In this document: positions 18,268-27,026 of the stretch, one piece after another
Position numbering within the stretch: position 1 is the stretch's first letter
Layout: the number at the start of each line of letters is the position of its first letter
Origin: Cumulibacter manganitolerans
Lineage (GTDB): Bacteria; Actinomycetota; Actinomycetes; Mycobacteriales; Antricoccaceae
Reading direction: 5' to 3'
Assembly (NCBI RefSeq): GCF_009602465.1
Contig: NZ_WBKP01000001.1
Span: 22,060-86,059 of the forward strand
Length of the DNA: 64,000 bases
Position numbers and translations under genes: made by a program
The notes under the pieces: generated by a model
Told to the model about the DNA's origin: nothing
Databases searched by the model: none
What the model saw: only the letters and a program-made list of their open reading frames with translations

Positions 18268-19968
18268 ATGAGCACGGAGAACGACGGCCCGAACGCCGAT
18301 CTGCGCACCCGCAGCAGCACGCTGTACGACGGCAACTCCCGGGCCGCGGCCCGCGCGATGATGAAGGGCATCGGGTTCACCGACGACGATTTGCGCAAGC
18401 CCATCATCGGCATCGCGAACACCTGGATCGAGACGATGCCGTGCAACTTCAACCTGCGCGGGTTGGCCGAGAAGGTCAAGCAGGGCGTGCGCGCGGCCGG
18501 CGGTACGCCGATGGAGTTCAACACGATCGCGATCTCCGACGGCGTCACGATGGGCACCGAGGGCATGAAGACGTCCCTGGTCTCGCGGGAGGTCATCGCG
18601 GACTCCCTCGAGCTGGTCGGCCGCGGCCACATGTTCGACGCCATCATCGGCCTCGGGGCCTGCGACAAGACGCTGCCCGGGCTCGCCCTCGGGCTCGTCC
18701 GCCTCGACGTGCCCAGCGTCCTGCTGTACGGCGGATCCATCATGCCGGGGCACTACAAGGGCCGCGAGCTGACGGTGCAGTCGGTGTACGAGGCGATCGG
18801 CGCCGAGGCGGCCGGCAAGATCGACACCGCCGAGCTGCGCGAGATCGAGAACCGCGCCTGCCCCGGCGCCGGCGCCTGCGGCGGCCAGTACACCGCCAAC
18901 ACCATGGCCATGTCGATGGAGTTCCTCGGGCTCTCGCCGATCGGCACGGCGTCACCGCCGGCCGAGGACCCGCGCAAGGAGGACATCGGCACCCGGATCG
19001 GCGAGCTGATCATCGACGTCCTGCGTCGCGACTACCGGCCCAGCCAGGTGCTCACGAAGACGGCGTTCGAAAACGCGATCGCCGGCGTCGCGGCGTCCGG
19101 CGGCTCCACGAACGCCGTCCTGCACCTGCTCGCCATCGCCCGCGAGGTCGGTGTCGAGCTCAGCATCGACGACTTCGACGCGATCTCGCGCAGGACGCCG
19201 CTGATCTGCAACCTGATGCCGAGCGGGCAGTACGCCGCCGCCGACCTCGACAGGGCCGGCGGCATCCAGCTCGTCTGCCGGCGGCTGATCGAGAGCGGGC
19301 ACATCGACGGCAGCAGCCCGACGCCGTCCGGCCGCACCCTCGCCGAGGAGGCCGCCGAGGCCGTGGAGACCCCCGGCCAGGACGTGGTCCGCAGCGTCGA
19401 CAACCCGATCAAGGCGACCGGCGGCATCCACGTGCTGAAGGGGAATCTCGCCCCGGACGGTTGCGTGGTCAAGCTCTTCGGCTACGAGCCGACGACGATG
19501 TCCGGCCCCGCCCGGGTGTTCGAGAGCGCGCAGGAGGCCACCGACGCCGTGCTGCACACCAAGATCGTCGCGGGCGACATCGTGGTCATCCGCAACGAGG
19601 GCCCGAAGGGCGGCCCCGGCATGCAGGAGATGCTCGGGATCACCGCTGCCCTGGTGGGGCAGGGCCTGGGCGACTCGGTCGGGCTGATGACCGACGGCCG
19701 GTTCAGCGGTGCCACCCGCGGGCTGATGATCGGCCACGTCGCGCCCGAGGCCTTCGTCGGCGGCCCGATCGCGGCCATCCGCGAGGGCGACACGATCACC
19801 ATCGACGTCCCGAACCGGACGCTGACCCTCGAGGTCCCCGACGACGAGATCGCGGCGCGCCTGGCCGACCGCGAGCCGCCCCAGCCGCGCTACCGCACCG
19901 GCGTGCTGGCGAAGTACGCCGCCCATGTGCGGCAGGCGGACGACGGCGCCACGACGCTCCTGGACTGA
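18268..19968 (+). CDS. ilvD: Dihydroxy-acid dehydratase
   Basis: Dehydrates 2,3-dihydroxy-isovalerate and -methylvalerate to the 2-keto acids of valine, isoleucine and leucine synthesis. The 566-aa product has the iron-sulphur cysteines in MPCNFN (Cys59), GACDKT and [16 protein letters not shown], plus the [10 protein letters not shown] and [10 protein letters not shown] segments. Length matches IlvD. The ATG at 18268 follows CCCGGAGGC. No other branched-chain gene is near, so ilvD is separate from the ilvBNC genes, as in many actinobacteria. A palindromic 73-bp element lies 37 bp downstream. Confidence 0.97.
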   Translation: MSTENDGPNADLRTRSSTLYDGNSRAAARAMMKGIGFTDDDLRKPIIGIANTWIETMPCNFNLRGLAEKVKQGVRAAGGTPMEFNTIAISDGVTMGTEGMKTSLVSREVIADSLELVGRGHMFDAIIGLGACDKTLPGLALGLVRLDVPSVLLYGGSIMPGHYKGRELTVQSVYEAIGAEAAGKIDTAELREIENRACPGAGACGGQYTANTMAMSMEFLGLSPIGTASPPAEDPRKEDIGTRIGELIIDVLRRDYRPSQVLTKTAFENAIAGVAASGGSTNAVLHLLAIAREVGVELSIDDFDAISRRTPLICNLMPSGQYAAADLDRAGGIQLVCRRLIESGHIDGSSPTPSGRTLAEEAAEAVETPGQDVVRSVDNPIKATGGIHVLKGNLAPDGCVVKLFGYEPTTMSGPARVFESAQEATDAVLHTKIVAGDIVVIRNEGPKGGPGMQEMLGITAALVGQGLGDSVGLMTDGRFSGATRGLMIGHVAPEAFVGGPIAAIREGDTITIDVPNRTLTLEVPDDEIAARLADREPPQPRYRTGVLAKYAAHVRQADDGATTLLD

Positions 19969-20005
19969 CCGGCTCCCGCCGACCGCCCGAGGTAACCGGG
20001 CCCGT

Positions 20006-20078
20006 CCGGAAACCGTCGCCCTGGCGGCTCGCTGTCCACTCCGGGTGGACAGCCGGCCTCCAGCGCGACGTTCTCCGG
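20006..20078. repeat. 73-bp palindromic element, copy 1
   Basis: Imperfect palindrome with outer arms CCGGAAACCGTCG and CGACGTTCTCCGG and a perfect inner hairpin CTGTCCAC-TCCGG-GTGGACAG (20032-20052). A near-identical copy in the opposite orientation lies at 63511-63583. It sits between ilvD and the thioesterase gene and may end the ilvD transcript. The inner core resembles the hairpin at 33630-33670. Confidence 0.85.
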
Positions 20079-20190
20079 GCCGACGCCCAGCCTTGAGCGA
20101 CGTTCGCCGGACCGGCCCGTGCACAGCCCGCCGTGCAGCGCCCTGCCGGCCTACGGATACGGTCGTGGGCGGACTACAGAGGGGCAGCGT

Positions 20191-20565
20191 GTGGGATATC
20201 GCGAGCTGACGGGCTACACCGTCAAGATCACCGGCGAGGGTACGGCGAGCGGCCGGCTCGCCGTCACCGAGGACCATGAGAACCGCGGCGGCATCCTGCA
20301 CGGCGGCGCGATCGCGACGCTGTGCGACAGCGCGATGGGCCGCGCCGTGCGCACCAAGGTCGACACGGACATGCGGACCGCGACGGCCACGATGACGGTC
20401 AACTACCTCGCCTCGGCCCACCCCGGCGACGTCGTGTGCGTGGAGGCGTCGGTGATCAAGGCGGGACGCACCACCATCGTGGTCGAGGCCGAGGTCTGCC
20501 GGGAGTCCGACGGCAAGCCGATCGCGCGCGCCGTCGCCACCTTCATCCAGTCCTCCCGCCGCTAG
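20191..20565 (+). CDS. Hotdog-fold thioesterase (PaaI-like)
   Basis: A 124-aa hotdog-fold protein with the PaaI-type motif NRGGILHGGAIATLCDSAMG (HGG signature) and the later TVNYLASAHPGD strand. Members hydrolyse acyl- or aryl-CoA thioesters. GTG 20191 is chosen because AGAGGGG lies upstream and because homologues start at this length; an ATG 24 codons upstream would add residues without similarity. It follows ilvD and the palindromic element in the same direction and is convergent with the MBL gene. Confidence 0.88.
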   Translation: MGYRELTGYTVKITGEGTASGRLAVTEDHENRGGILHGGAIATLCDSAMGRAVRTKVDTDMRTATATMTVNYLASAHPGDVVCVEASVIKAGRTTIVVEAEVCRESDGKPIARAVATFIQSSRR

Positions 20566-20603
20566 GCCGAGCCGCCGTCCGGTCGCCCGCCGCAGGGCCG
20601 GCG

Positions 20604-21467
20604 TCAGACGCGCTGGTAGCGGTCCTCCTCACGGACGATGCGGCCCTGCTCGACGAGCTCGTCGAGGTGCAGCTGGGCCATCTTGAGCTCGGACGTGGCG
20701 GCGTACGTCGGCACCTTGCCGGGGCGGTAGACCACGCCGCGGCCGACCAGGTCGCCGGCGGTGGACGGCCGGTCGAGCAGGTCCAGCACGCGGTCGGCTC
20801 GCGCGTCCAGCACGCCGGCGAAGGCGCCCAGCAGCTCGGCGTACACCGCGCGGTCACGGACCTCCTGCTTGTGGTGGTACGTCGAGTACACCGCGGCATC
20901 GATCTGGGAGGCGCGGTGCAGCGAGGAGCGCATGTCGCTGAGGGACGCCCGCGCGTCGCCGTAGAACGGCCCGAAGCTCGACAGGTCGACGTCGGCGGTG
21001 AAGAACACGCCGTCCGGCTCGATCAGGAAGCCGCAGTGCCCGGCGGTGTGCCCGGGCAGGTGGACCGGCACGATCTGCACGCCGCCGAGGTCGATCGCGT
21101 CCTCGCCGAGCGGCGCCGCCTGCGGGATCGGCCCGTGCGCGTACCGCTCGACGAGCTCCTGGCGGAACTCCGGCTCGTCGTAGCCGCCCTCGGCGAAGAA
21201 CGCGTCGAGGTCGCGTACCGCCTCGAGGTCCGCGGGGTGGACGCGGACGTCGAGGTCCGGGCGCGCCGACAGCCCGCAGGTGTGGTCCTCGTGGAAGTGG
21301 CTCAGCAGCACGACGTCGACGTCCGGGATCGGCACGCTGAGCGCGGAGTCGAGCAGCGCCCGCCCGTCGCTGCCCTCGACGAGCAGCGGGTTGCCCCACG
21401 GGTACTTGCCCTTCTCCTCGCCGCACAGCATGGTGGTGTGCCGGCCGAGCGTCCGGCGTTCGGTCAT
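20604..21467 (-). CDS. Metallo-beta-lactamase-fold hydrolase
   Basis: A 287-aa MBL-fold protein. The metal-binding motif HFHEDH lies near residue 57 (LLSHFHEDHTCG), followed by the second-ligand histidine in LPGHTAGHCG and Asp in FFTADVDLS. A C-terminal extension of about 80 residues looks like a winged-helix. The substrate is unknown; glyoxalase II-, lactonase- or RNase-like activities share this fold. The start at ATG 21467 has AGGAGGTGG upstream and overlaps the stop of the upstream DUF1707 gene by four bases (ATGA), so the two are translationally coupled. Confidence 0.9.
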   Translation of the reverse strand: MTERRTLGRHTTMLCGEEKGKYPWGNPLLVEGSDGRALLDSALSVPIPDVDVVLLSHFHEDHTCGLSARPDLDVRVHPADLEAVRDLDAFFAEGGYDEPEFRQELVERYAHGPIPQAAPLGEDAIDLGGVQIVPVHLPGHTAGHCGFLIEPDGVFFTADVDLSSFGPFYGDARASLSDMRSSLHRASQIDAAVYSTYHHKQEVRDRAVYAELLGAFAGVLDARADRVLDLLDRPSTAGDLVGRGVVYRPGKVPTYAATSELKMAQLHLDELVEQGRIVREEDRYQRV

Positions 21468-22117
21468 CGATCCACCTCCTGCTTCGGCCCGGCCGGCTTG
21501 CGGATGATGCTGACGCCGCCCATGATCGCGGCGCCGTTGATGGTGATGACCGGTGCGCCGGGCGGCGGCACCACCGGGGCACCCTTCCAGCGGCGGTCGT
21601 CGACGAAGGCACCCATCACCCCGACGCCGCGCTCGCGGACCGCGACGTCGTCGGGGACGATGATCTCGATGCCGCCCATGATCGCCACGGCGGTGATCGT
21701 CACGTGGTCCGCGCCCAGGTTGGCGTACCGCAGGTCGAGGCTGCCGCCGCCCATGACGGCGATCGCCGTGTACCGCGACGGCACCGTCCACACCCCCTTG
21801 CGCTCGAAGCCGCTGAAGAGGGCGACCGACAGGCTCGGCCCACCGTCACCGGTGACCCGCATGGACGCCGGTGGCTGGAGGTCGGTGGCCGGTGTGTGCA
21901 GCGGCGACTCGGACGTCGGGTCCACCAGGTCGTGGGTGAGCGGCTCGAGATCCTTGCGGTAGACGGCCGACCACGCGGCGGCGGTCCGCTCGTCGAACTC
22001 GGTGATGCTGAGCTGCCCGCGGCCCAGGGCATCGTGCAGCAGCCCCGCGGTACGCCGTCGGTCCAGGTCGCTCGCGCGCATCGGCACCGGCTCGGGGTGT
22101 GGTTCGGGTGAGGTCAT
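21464..22117 (-). CDS. DUF1707 and LiaF-like C-terminal domain protein
   Basis: A 217-aa protein. Residues 13-65 form a DUF1707 domain (MRASDLDRRRTAGLLHDALGRG, then LSITEFDERTAAAW). The C-terminal half has the beta-helical LiaF-like/DUF2154 repeats with three AVMGG or AIMGG turns (about 140-210). No membrane segment is seen, unlike LiaF, which is membrane-anchored. Proteins of this type are linked to envelope-stress sensing in other bacteria, but no two-component genes are near. It is coupled to the MBL hydrolase by a 4-bp overlap. The ATG at 22117 has TAGGAG upstream. Confidence 0.85.
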   Translation of the reverse strand: MTSPEPHPEPVPMRASDLDRRRTAGLLHDALGRGQLSITEFDERTAAAWSAVYRKDLEPLTHDLVDPTSESPLHTPATDLQPPASMRVTGDGGPSLSVALFSGFERKGVWTVPSRYTAIAVMGGGSLDLRYANLGADHVTITAVAIMGGIEIIVPDDVAVRERGVGVMGAFVDDRRWKGAPVVPPPGAPVITINGAAIMGGVSIIRKPAGPKQEVDR

Positions 22118-22175
22118 GGCTCCTACGCTACGAGAGCGGGCACGATTGGGCCACGTTCGGCGGGGGCTATGCATA

Positions 22176-22212
22176 GGGGACGCCCGCCACCCCCCGACTG
22201 GCTGGCGTCCCC
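22176..22212 (-). terminator. Hairpin after the PHP gene
   Basis: Stem GGGGACGCCCGCCA / TGGCTGGCGTCCCC with one mismatch and a 9-base loop, in the 211-bp gap between the PHP gene's 3' end and the DUF1707 start. On the minus strand it would end the PHP transcript. No clear U-tract. The rest of the gap shows no gene. Confidence 0.6.
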
Positions 22213-22328
22213 CACACGGCCGGCGGAACGCCTCGGAATCTTGCGGCAACGATCTCGATGTCCTGCCCTGCATGCTGAGAATAAGCCCAGGTAGTCGATT
22301 ACGACAACTGCAGTAAGAGAATTTTCAT

Positions 22329-23381
22329 CTATTCCGCCCGCTCGCCGCCGGCCCACTCGACCACCCGGTCCACGGGCCAGGTGGTGACGATCCGGTCGGG
22401 GGGCACCCCGAGCCGCTCGGCGCGCTCGGCGCCGTACGCCTTGAGCTCGAGCTGGCCGGGGGCGTGCGCGTCGGAGTCGATCGAGAACAAGCAGCCCATC
22501 TGCAGGGCCATGTCGATCAGCTCGTCGGGGGGATCCTGGCGCTCGAGCCGTGAGTTGATCTCGACCGCGACCCCGTTCTCGTGGCACGCGGCGAACACGG
22601 CCTCGGCGTCGAACGTCGACTGCGGCCGGGTGCCCCGGCCGCCCTGCAGGAGCCGGCCGGTGCAGTGCCCGAGGACGTTGACGCGGGGGTTCTGCACCGC
22701 GCGCACCATGCGGCGGGTCATCTGGCGCTGATCCATCCGCAGCTTCGAGTGCACGCTGGCGACCACGACGTCCAGTCGCCCGAGCATCGCCGGCGTCTGG
22801 TCGAGGGCACCGTCGTCCAGGATGTCGACCTCGATGCCCTTCAGCAGCCGAAAGTCGGGAGCGACGAGCTGGTTGATCGCATCGACCATCCGCAGCTGCT
22901 CCATGAGCCGCGACGCGCTCAGTCCGTTGGCGATCCGAAGGCGCGGCGAGTGATCGGTGAGGACGGCGTACTCGTGCCCCAGCTCCATCGCGGTCATGAC
23001 CATCTCCTGGATCGGCGATCCGCCGTCCGACCAGTCGCTGTGCAGGTGGAGGTCGCCGCGCAGCAGGGCCGTGTAGCTGCTGGCGGTGAGCGGCTCGGCC
23101 TTGCGCTGCAGGTCCGCCAGATAGCTCGGCAGCTCACCGCGTACGGCCTGCCCGATCAGCTCAGCGGTCGTCTTGCCGATGCCCTCGAGCTCGCGCAGCG
23201 AGTCGTCGGCGACGCGTCGCTCCAGCTCGCCGGCCGGCAGCCCGATCACGACCTTCAACGCCGACCGGAAGGCCTCGATGCGGAAGCTGCTCTGCATGTC
23301 GCGCTCGAGCAGGGCGGCCGTCCGGCGGAGAGCCTGCTCGGGGGCGAGCGGGGCGGAGAGCGGCGGTGGAGGGGTGAGCAC
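22329..23381 (-). CDS. PHP-domain metallohydrolase with PolX-like helix-hairpin-helix region
   Basis: A 350-aa protein. The first 100 residues resemble the N-terminal DNA-binding part of DNA polymerase X, with a helix-hairpin-helix LRELEGIGKTTAELI (about 63-77). A PHP phosphoesterase domain follows (about 108-345), with metal ligands DLHLHSDWSDG (His112, His114), LTDHSP, EVDIL, ASVHS and the final SDAHAP. The polymerase palm domain of PolX is absent. PHP domains of PolX act on DNA 3' ends or abasic sites; this stand-alone version may do likewise. The GTG start at 23381 has TTGAGGC upstream, which is weak. Confidence 0.88.
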   Translation of the reverse strand: MLTPPPPLSAPLAPEQALRRTAALLERDMQSSFRIEAFRSALKVVIGLPAGELERRVADDSLRELEGIGKTTAELIGQAVRGELPSYLADLQRKAEPLTASSYTALLRGDLHLHSDWSDGGSPIQEMVMTAMELGHEYAVLTDHSPRLRIANGLSASRLMEQLRMVDAINQLVAPDFRLLKGIEVDILDDGALDQTPAMLGRLDVVVASVHSKLRMDQRQMTRRMVRAVQNPRVNVLGHCTGRLLQGGRGTRPQSTFDAEAVFAACHENGVAVEINSRLERQDPPDELIDMALQMGCLFSIDSDAHAPGQLELKAYGAERAERLGVPPDRIVTTWPVDRVVEWAGGERAE

Positions 23382-23418
23382 GCCTCAAGTCTTCCCGATG
23401 GCGGCCGCGGCCGCGAGG

Positions 23419-24294
23419 TCAGTGCGACTCGGTGCGCCAGTTCTCCGCGGTCTGCAGCAGCCAGAAAACCACGAAGGCGACCATCAGCACGATCTCGATC
23501 CAGATCAGCCAGCCCCCGCCGCCGACCACCACGAACAGCGCGATCGCGGTCAGCACCGCCAGCGTCATGACCGCCGCGAGCACCACGTACGACCGGCGAT
23601 ACACGCCGGGGGTGAGCATCCGGAGCGTCGTGGGATCGCGGCGTCCGGCTCGGTCGGCGTTGATCACCGCCACGCAGGTGATGCAGGCGAACAGCCCCGA
23701 CGCGGCGACATAGTGCGCGGTGACGAGATACCACTGTGGGCGGAGGAGCGCTGCGCCGACGCCGACTATGAAAAGAATCCAGACGGCGGCAAGCCCGGCG
23801 ATGATGGCGCGCTCGCCGGCGCGCACCCGTCGCCACAGGGCGATGGTGATGTACACCAGCGCCGCGAGGACGACGCCGGCGAGCGTGCGCGAGGCGTTCG
23901 AGACCTCGGGGACGAACGAGCGCGGGACCGCGGTCGTCTCGCAGTTCACCACGCCGTACGGCGGTCCGATGGGGCAGACCGGCGTGGGCACGATGGCCAC
24001 GACCATCGCGAACAGACCGGCGAGGTTGAGCAGGTTGTCCTCGGTGCCGGTACCGCCTTGCAGGGCGACCAGCGCCAGGCCGATCGCGCACAGCGCGCCG
24101 ACGAACACCGTCTGCGCAGGGGAGTAGTAGTAGGCGCTGATCGAGCCCCGGATCCGGCTCTCCGAGACGGCGCTCAGGGTGACCGCGACGCCGATCGCGA
24201 ACACTGCAGCGGCCAGCATCAGCCGCACGTAGCGATACGTGATGACCGCGGCACCGTCGCCGTCCGGCGGCGCAGCCAGGGAGGACGTCGTCAT
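23419..24294 (-). CDS. Multi-pass membrane protein of unknown function
   Basis: A 291-aa integral membrane protein with about seven to eight hydrophobic segments from residue 22 onward. Characteristic stretches include SISAYYYSPAQTVFVG after the first helix and a Cys-Pro-rich loop (VPTPVCPIGPPYGVVNCE). The two loop cysteines could form a disulphide outside the membrane. I do not recognise a named family. The ATG at 24294 has CTGGAGG upstream; an in-frame upstream extension of 22 residues is unlikely. It is divergent from the mycothiol-type pair with 64 bp between starts. Confidence 0.75.
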   Translation of the reverse strand: MTTSSLAAPPDGDGAAVITYRYVRLMLAAAVFAIGVAVTLSAVSESRIRGSISAYYYSPAQTVFVGALCAIGLALVALQGGTGTEDNLLNLAGLFAMVVAIVPTPVCPIGPPYGVVNCETTAVPRSFVPEVSNASRTLAGVVLAALVYITIALWRRVRAGERAIIAGLAAVWILFIVGVGAALLRPQWYLVTAHYVAASGLFACITCVAVINADRAGRRDPTTLRMLTPGVYRRSYVVLAAVMTLAVLTAIALFVVVGGGGWLIWIEIVLMVAFVVFWLLQTAENWRTESH

Positions 24295-24358
24295 GCCTCC
24301 AGTCTGCGCGGCCGCGCAAGTGCTGGCCCCCGGGCATCGAAGATGAAAAGGTGCAGTC

Positions 24359-25069
24359 ATGACTGATGCCGCCTCGTCACCACCCGAGCGGGTCGACTTC
24401 CACTTCGATCCGATGTGCCCGTTCGCCTACCAGACGTCGGTGTGGCTGCGCGAGGTCCGCCGGCTCACGGGCCTGCGGATCGACTGGCGGTTCTTCAGCC
24501 TGGAAGAGGTGAATCGCCGCGACGACCAGAAGCACCCGTGGGAGCGCGACTGGGCCTGGGGATGGTCGCTCATGCGGATCGGGGCCTGGTTACGTCGACG
24601 CGATCCCGAGCTGTTGGACGCCTGGTACGAACGAATCGGCCGCGAGCTGCACCTGGACGGCGGTCAGCCGCACGCGCCGGACAACGCGCGCGCCCTGCTG
24701 GCCGAGATCGGCGCGCCGCAGGAAGCGTTCGACGAGGCGCTCGCCGATCCGGTCACACACGACGAGGTACGTGCCGAGCACGAGAAGGTGATCGCCGCCG
24801 GAGGGTTCGGTGTGCCGACGATGTTCTTCCCCGACGGACAGGCCCTGTTCGGGCCGGTGCTCATCGACCCGCCGACCGGTGACGAGGCGCTCGAGCTCTG
24901 GAGGATGACCACGGCCTGGCTGAAGTTCCCGCACCTGTACGAGATCCAACGCCCCAAGTCGCCCGCCGACGAGCGGGCGATCCGGGCGACTCTCGAGCCC
25001 TACCTTCGCGGCCGGGATTGGATCAGCATCAACCGAGGCACCGAGATCACCTTCGAGGAGCGCGCATGA
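24359..25069 (+). CDS. DsbA/GST-kappa-like oxidoreductase, mycothiol nitroreductase family, single Cys
   Basis: A 236-aa thioredoxin-fold protein of the DsbA/2-hydroxychromene isomerase group. It begins [15 protein letters not shown], matching the FDPLCPWCW start of the M. tuberculosis mycothiol-dependent nitroreductase Rv2466c, and shares the cis-Pro GVPTMFF and the FGPVLIDPP segment. The CxxC is reduced to Cys20-Pro-Phe-Ala23, so the resolving cysteine is lost; a monothiol mechanism with mycothiol would be needed. It overlaps by four bases with the next gene, a mycothiol-type isomerase, which supports a shared thiol cofactor. Start ATG 24359 has AAAAGGTG upstream. Confidence 0.85.
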   Translation: MTDAASSPPERVDFHFDPMCPFAYQTSVWLREVRRLTGLRIDWRFFSLEEVNRRDDQKHPWERDWAWGWSLMRIGAWLRRRDPELLDAWYERIGRELHLDGGQPHAPDNARALLAEIGAPQEAFDEALADPVTHDEVRAEHEKVIAAGGFGVPTMFFPDGQALFGPVLIDPPTGDEALELWRMTTAWLKFPHLYEIQRPKSPADERAIRATLEPYLRGRDWISINRGTEITFEERA

Positions 25070-25878
25070 GCAACCCGACCCGCGACGAGATCGTCACCGG
25101 ATACCTCGACGAGTTCGCCGCCCTGAGCGCGCTCATGCACGATCTGGGCGACGAGCGCTACGCCGCGCCGAGCATCCTTCCGGGGTGGCGGGTGACCGAC
25201 GTGTTCGCGCATTGCCTGGGCACCGAGTACATGCTGCTCGGCGAGAAGCCGACCGTCGAGGTCGACGACTCACGAGCGCACCTGAAGAACCAGATCGCGG
25301 TCCGTAACGAGCAGTGGGTCGACACCATGCGTGACGACTCACCCGAGCGCATGCGGGAGCGCTGGGCCGACGTCACGGCTCGCCGCACCGCCGTCCTCGA
25401 GGGACAGTCCCAGGAGGACTTCGACGCTGAGTCCTGGACGCCGGTCGGCAAGGGCACGCTCGGTGACTTCATGCGGATCCGGGTGTACGACCTCTGGCTG
25501 CACGAGCTCGACGTGCGCGACAGCATCGGCTCACCCGGGCACGAGGGCGGCCCGGCCGCCGAGATCTCCATCGCCGAGGTCGAACGCGCGATCGGCTACA
25601 TGGTGGGAAAGCGCGCACAAGCTCCCGACGGTTCGCGGGTCAATCTCGAGCTGACCGGGCAGGTTCCCCGCACCTACGGCATCACGGTGGCCGAGGGGAG
25701 GGCGAACGTGGGCGAGCTCGTCGACGACCCGACGGTGTCGTTACGGATGACCAGCACGGACTTCGCACGGCTGACCGGCAACCGGGGCGACATCGACGCC
25801 GTCGCCGCGCGGGTGGAGACCAGCGGTGACGTCGAGCTGGGGCGGCGCATCGCGCGCAGCCTCGGCTACACGATGTAG
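25066..25878 (+). CDS. Mycothiol-dependent maleylpyruvate isomerase-family protein
   Basis: A 270-aa protein. The N-terminal DinB-like four-helix domain (about residues 10-165) carries the metal-ligand pattern: an early His in [20 protein letters not shown], and [12 protein letters not shown]. The C-terminal part (about 180-265) is the SCP2-like domain found in the MDMPI family. Members use mycothiol in isomerase or S-transferase reactions. ATG 25066 overlaps the upstream stop (ATGA), giving translational coupling with the thioredoxin-fold protein. The substrate is unknown. It is convergent with the sigma gene, 1 bp apart. Confidence 0.9.
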   Translation: MSNPTRDEIVTGYLDEFAALSALMHDLGDERYAAPSILPGWRVTDVFAHCLGTEYMLLGEKPTVEVDDSRAHLKNQIAVRNEQWVDTMRDDSPERMRERWADVTARRTAVLEGQSQEDFDAESWTPVGKGTLGDFMRIRVYDLWLHELDVRDSIGSPGHEGGPAAEISIAEVERAIGYMVGKRAQAPDGSRVNLELTGQVPRTYGITVAEGRANVGELVDDPTVSLRMTSTDFARLTGNRGDIDAVAARVETSGDVELGRRIARSLGYTM

Positions 25879-25879
25879 C

Positions 25880-26695
25880 TCACGCGGCGTCCCCCGTGAT
25901 GGCGGTGCGCAGCTCCGAGAGGATCCGTGTCAGCACCCGCGAGACCTGCATCTGGGTCACGCCGAGACGCTCGCCGATCTCCTTCTGCGTCAGGTCCTCG
26001 AAGAACCGCAGATAGAGGATCTCCTTATCGCGCGGTCCGAGCCGACGTACCGCCGGGGCCAGCATGAGCCGTGCCTCGCTCTCGCGTCCGGGCCCGTCGT
26101 CCGCTCGCACGTACTGCCCGACGAGGGTCGGTCCTTGGCCTGCGGGCTGGTCCAGTGACGCCGGTGCGTAGCAGCTGCGGGCCAGGTCCGTCTCGTCGAG
26201 ATCCTGCTGCGAGGCGCCTGTCTCCGCGCATAGCTCGGCGCGGGTCGGTGGGCGGCCGAGCTCGTGAGCGAGCCGCTCGAGGGCCCGCGTCATCTCCGAC
26301 TGCAGCTCCTGCACGCGGCGCGGAGGCCGGATCGTCCACCCTTGGTCGCGGAAGTACCGGCGTACCTCGCCCCGCATGGTCGGGACGGCGTACGAGACCA
26401 GATCCCGATCCTTGGTGACGTCGAAGCGCAGGACTGCGTGCAGCAGCCCTTCGTAGGCCACCTGGCGCAGGTCGTCCAGCGGTACGCCGCGGTTGCGGTA
26501 CCGGTTCGCGACGTCGTTCGCCACGTTGATGTTGATCATCACCACCTGCCGCCGCAGCCTGCTGCGGAACGGCTCACGGGCGCTCGCAGCGCGGATCAGC
26601 AAGCGCTTGGTCTCGGCTGCGCGCTCCTCGCGAGGAGCTGATTCGGACTGGATGGGCAGTCCCGGTCTGGGCACATCGGTCTTCACTGATTCCAC
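25880..26695 (-). CDS. RNA polymerase sigma factor, SigB/SigF/SigG type
   Basis: A 271-aa sigma-70 family protein of the stress group. Region 2 is seen in DLRQVAYEGLLHAVLRFD and VSYAVPTMRGEVRRYFRD with WTIRPPRRVQEL, region 3 around LERLAHELGRPPTRAEL, and region 4 with the helix-turn-helix LTQKEIGERLGVTQMQVSRVL. No anti-sigma or anti-anti-sigma gene flanks it, so it is an orphan in this window. The GTG start at 26695 is the most likely but its ribosome site is weak. It is divergent from the DUF6328-dehydrogenase unit, whose upstream region carries a matching SigF-like promoter. Confidence 0.93.
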   Translation of the reverse strand: MESVKTDVPRPGLPIQSESAPREERAAETKRLLIRAASAREPFRSRLRRQVVMININVANDVANRYRNRGVPLDDLRQVAYEGLLHAVLRFDVTKDRDLVSYAVPTMRGEVRRYFRDQGWTIRPPRRVQELQSEMTRALERLAHELGRPPTRAELCAETGASQQDLDETDLARSCYAPASLDQPAGQGPTLVGQYVRADDGPGRESEARLMLAPAVRRLGPRDKEILYLRFFEDLTQKEIGERLGVTQMQVSRVLTRILSELRTAITGDAA

Positions 26696-26815
26696 GGGGA
26701 GCCTCGCCAGATAAGGCCGGTTCCAAGTCGCCGGTTTCTTCAGCGGGTGCCGGCGTGGATCTACTTCGACACTACATGCGCAGGCGCAAGGGTGGTACCG
26801 AAACGGAGAACCGAT

Positions 26816-26840
26816 GTTTGGGGCTGCGGTGAGTGGGTAC
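26816..26840 (+). promoter_or_regulatory. Candidate SigF/SigB-type promoter
   Basis: GTTT at 26816-26819, then 15 bases, then GGGTAC at 26835-26840, close to the GTTT-N14-16-GGGTA pattern of actinobacterial stress sigma factors. It points toward the DUF6328 gene and lies 120 bp outside the start of the divergent sigma gene. The leader to the first start codon would be about 180 nt. The rest of the 331-bp gap holds no gene apart from a leader hairpin. Confidence 0.55.
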
Positions 26841-26977
26841 CGAAGACAGCGACGAGGAGTGGGCGGCGCCGAGCAAGCGCTCCTCGGCTCCGGTCCGGGT
26901 GCCGGTCGGTGCTGAACCGGGACGGTACCTTCCTGAGGCGGCGGGGTTGTAGAAGACTACGACCCTGTCGCTTCTTA

Positions 26978-27006
26978 TGCGTCGCGGCTGAGCTCTCCGC
27001 GACGCA
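26978..27006 (+). other. Leader hairpin before the DUF6328 gene
   Basis: Perfect 10-bp stem TGCGTCGCGG / CCGCGACGCA with a 9-base loop, ending 10 bases before the TGGAG ribosome site of the gene at 27027. Position suggests a role in translation start or mRNA stability, but this is inference. It is not an obvious terminator because a gene follows at once. Confidence 0.5.
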
Positions 27007-27026
27007 GCCGATGACTGGAGGCCGGG

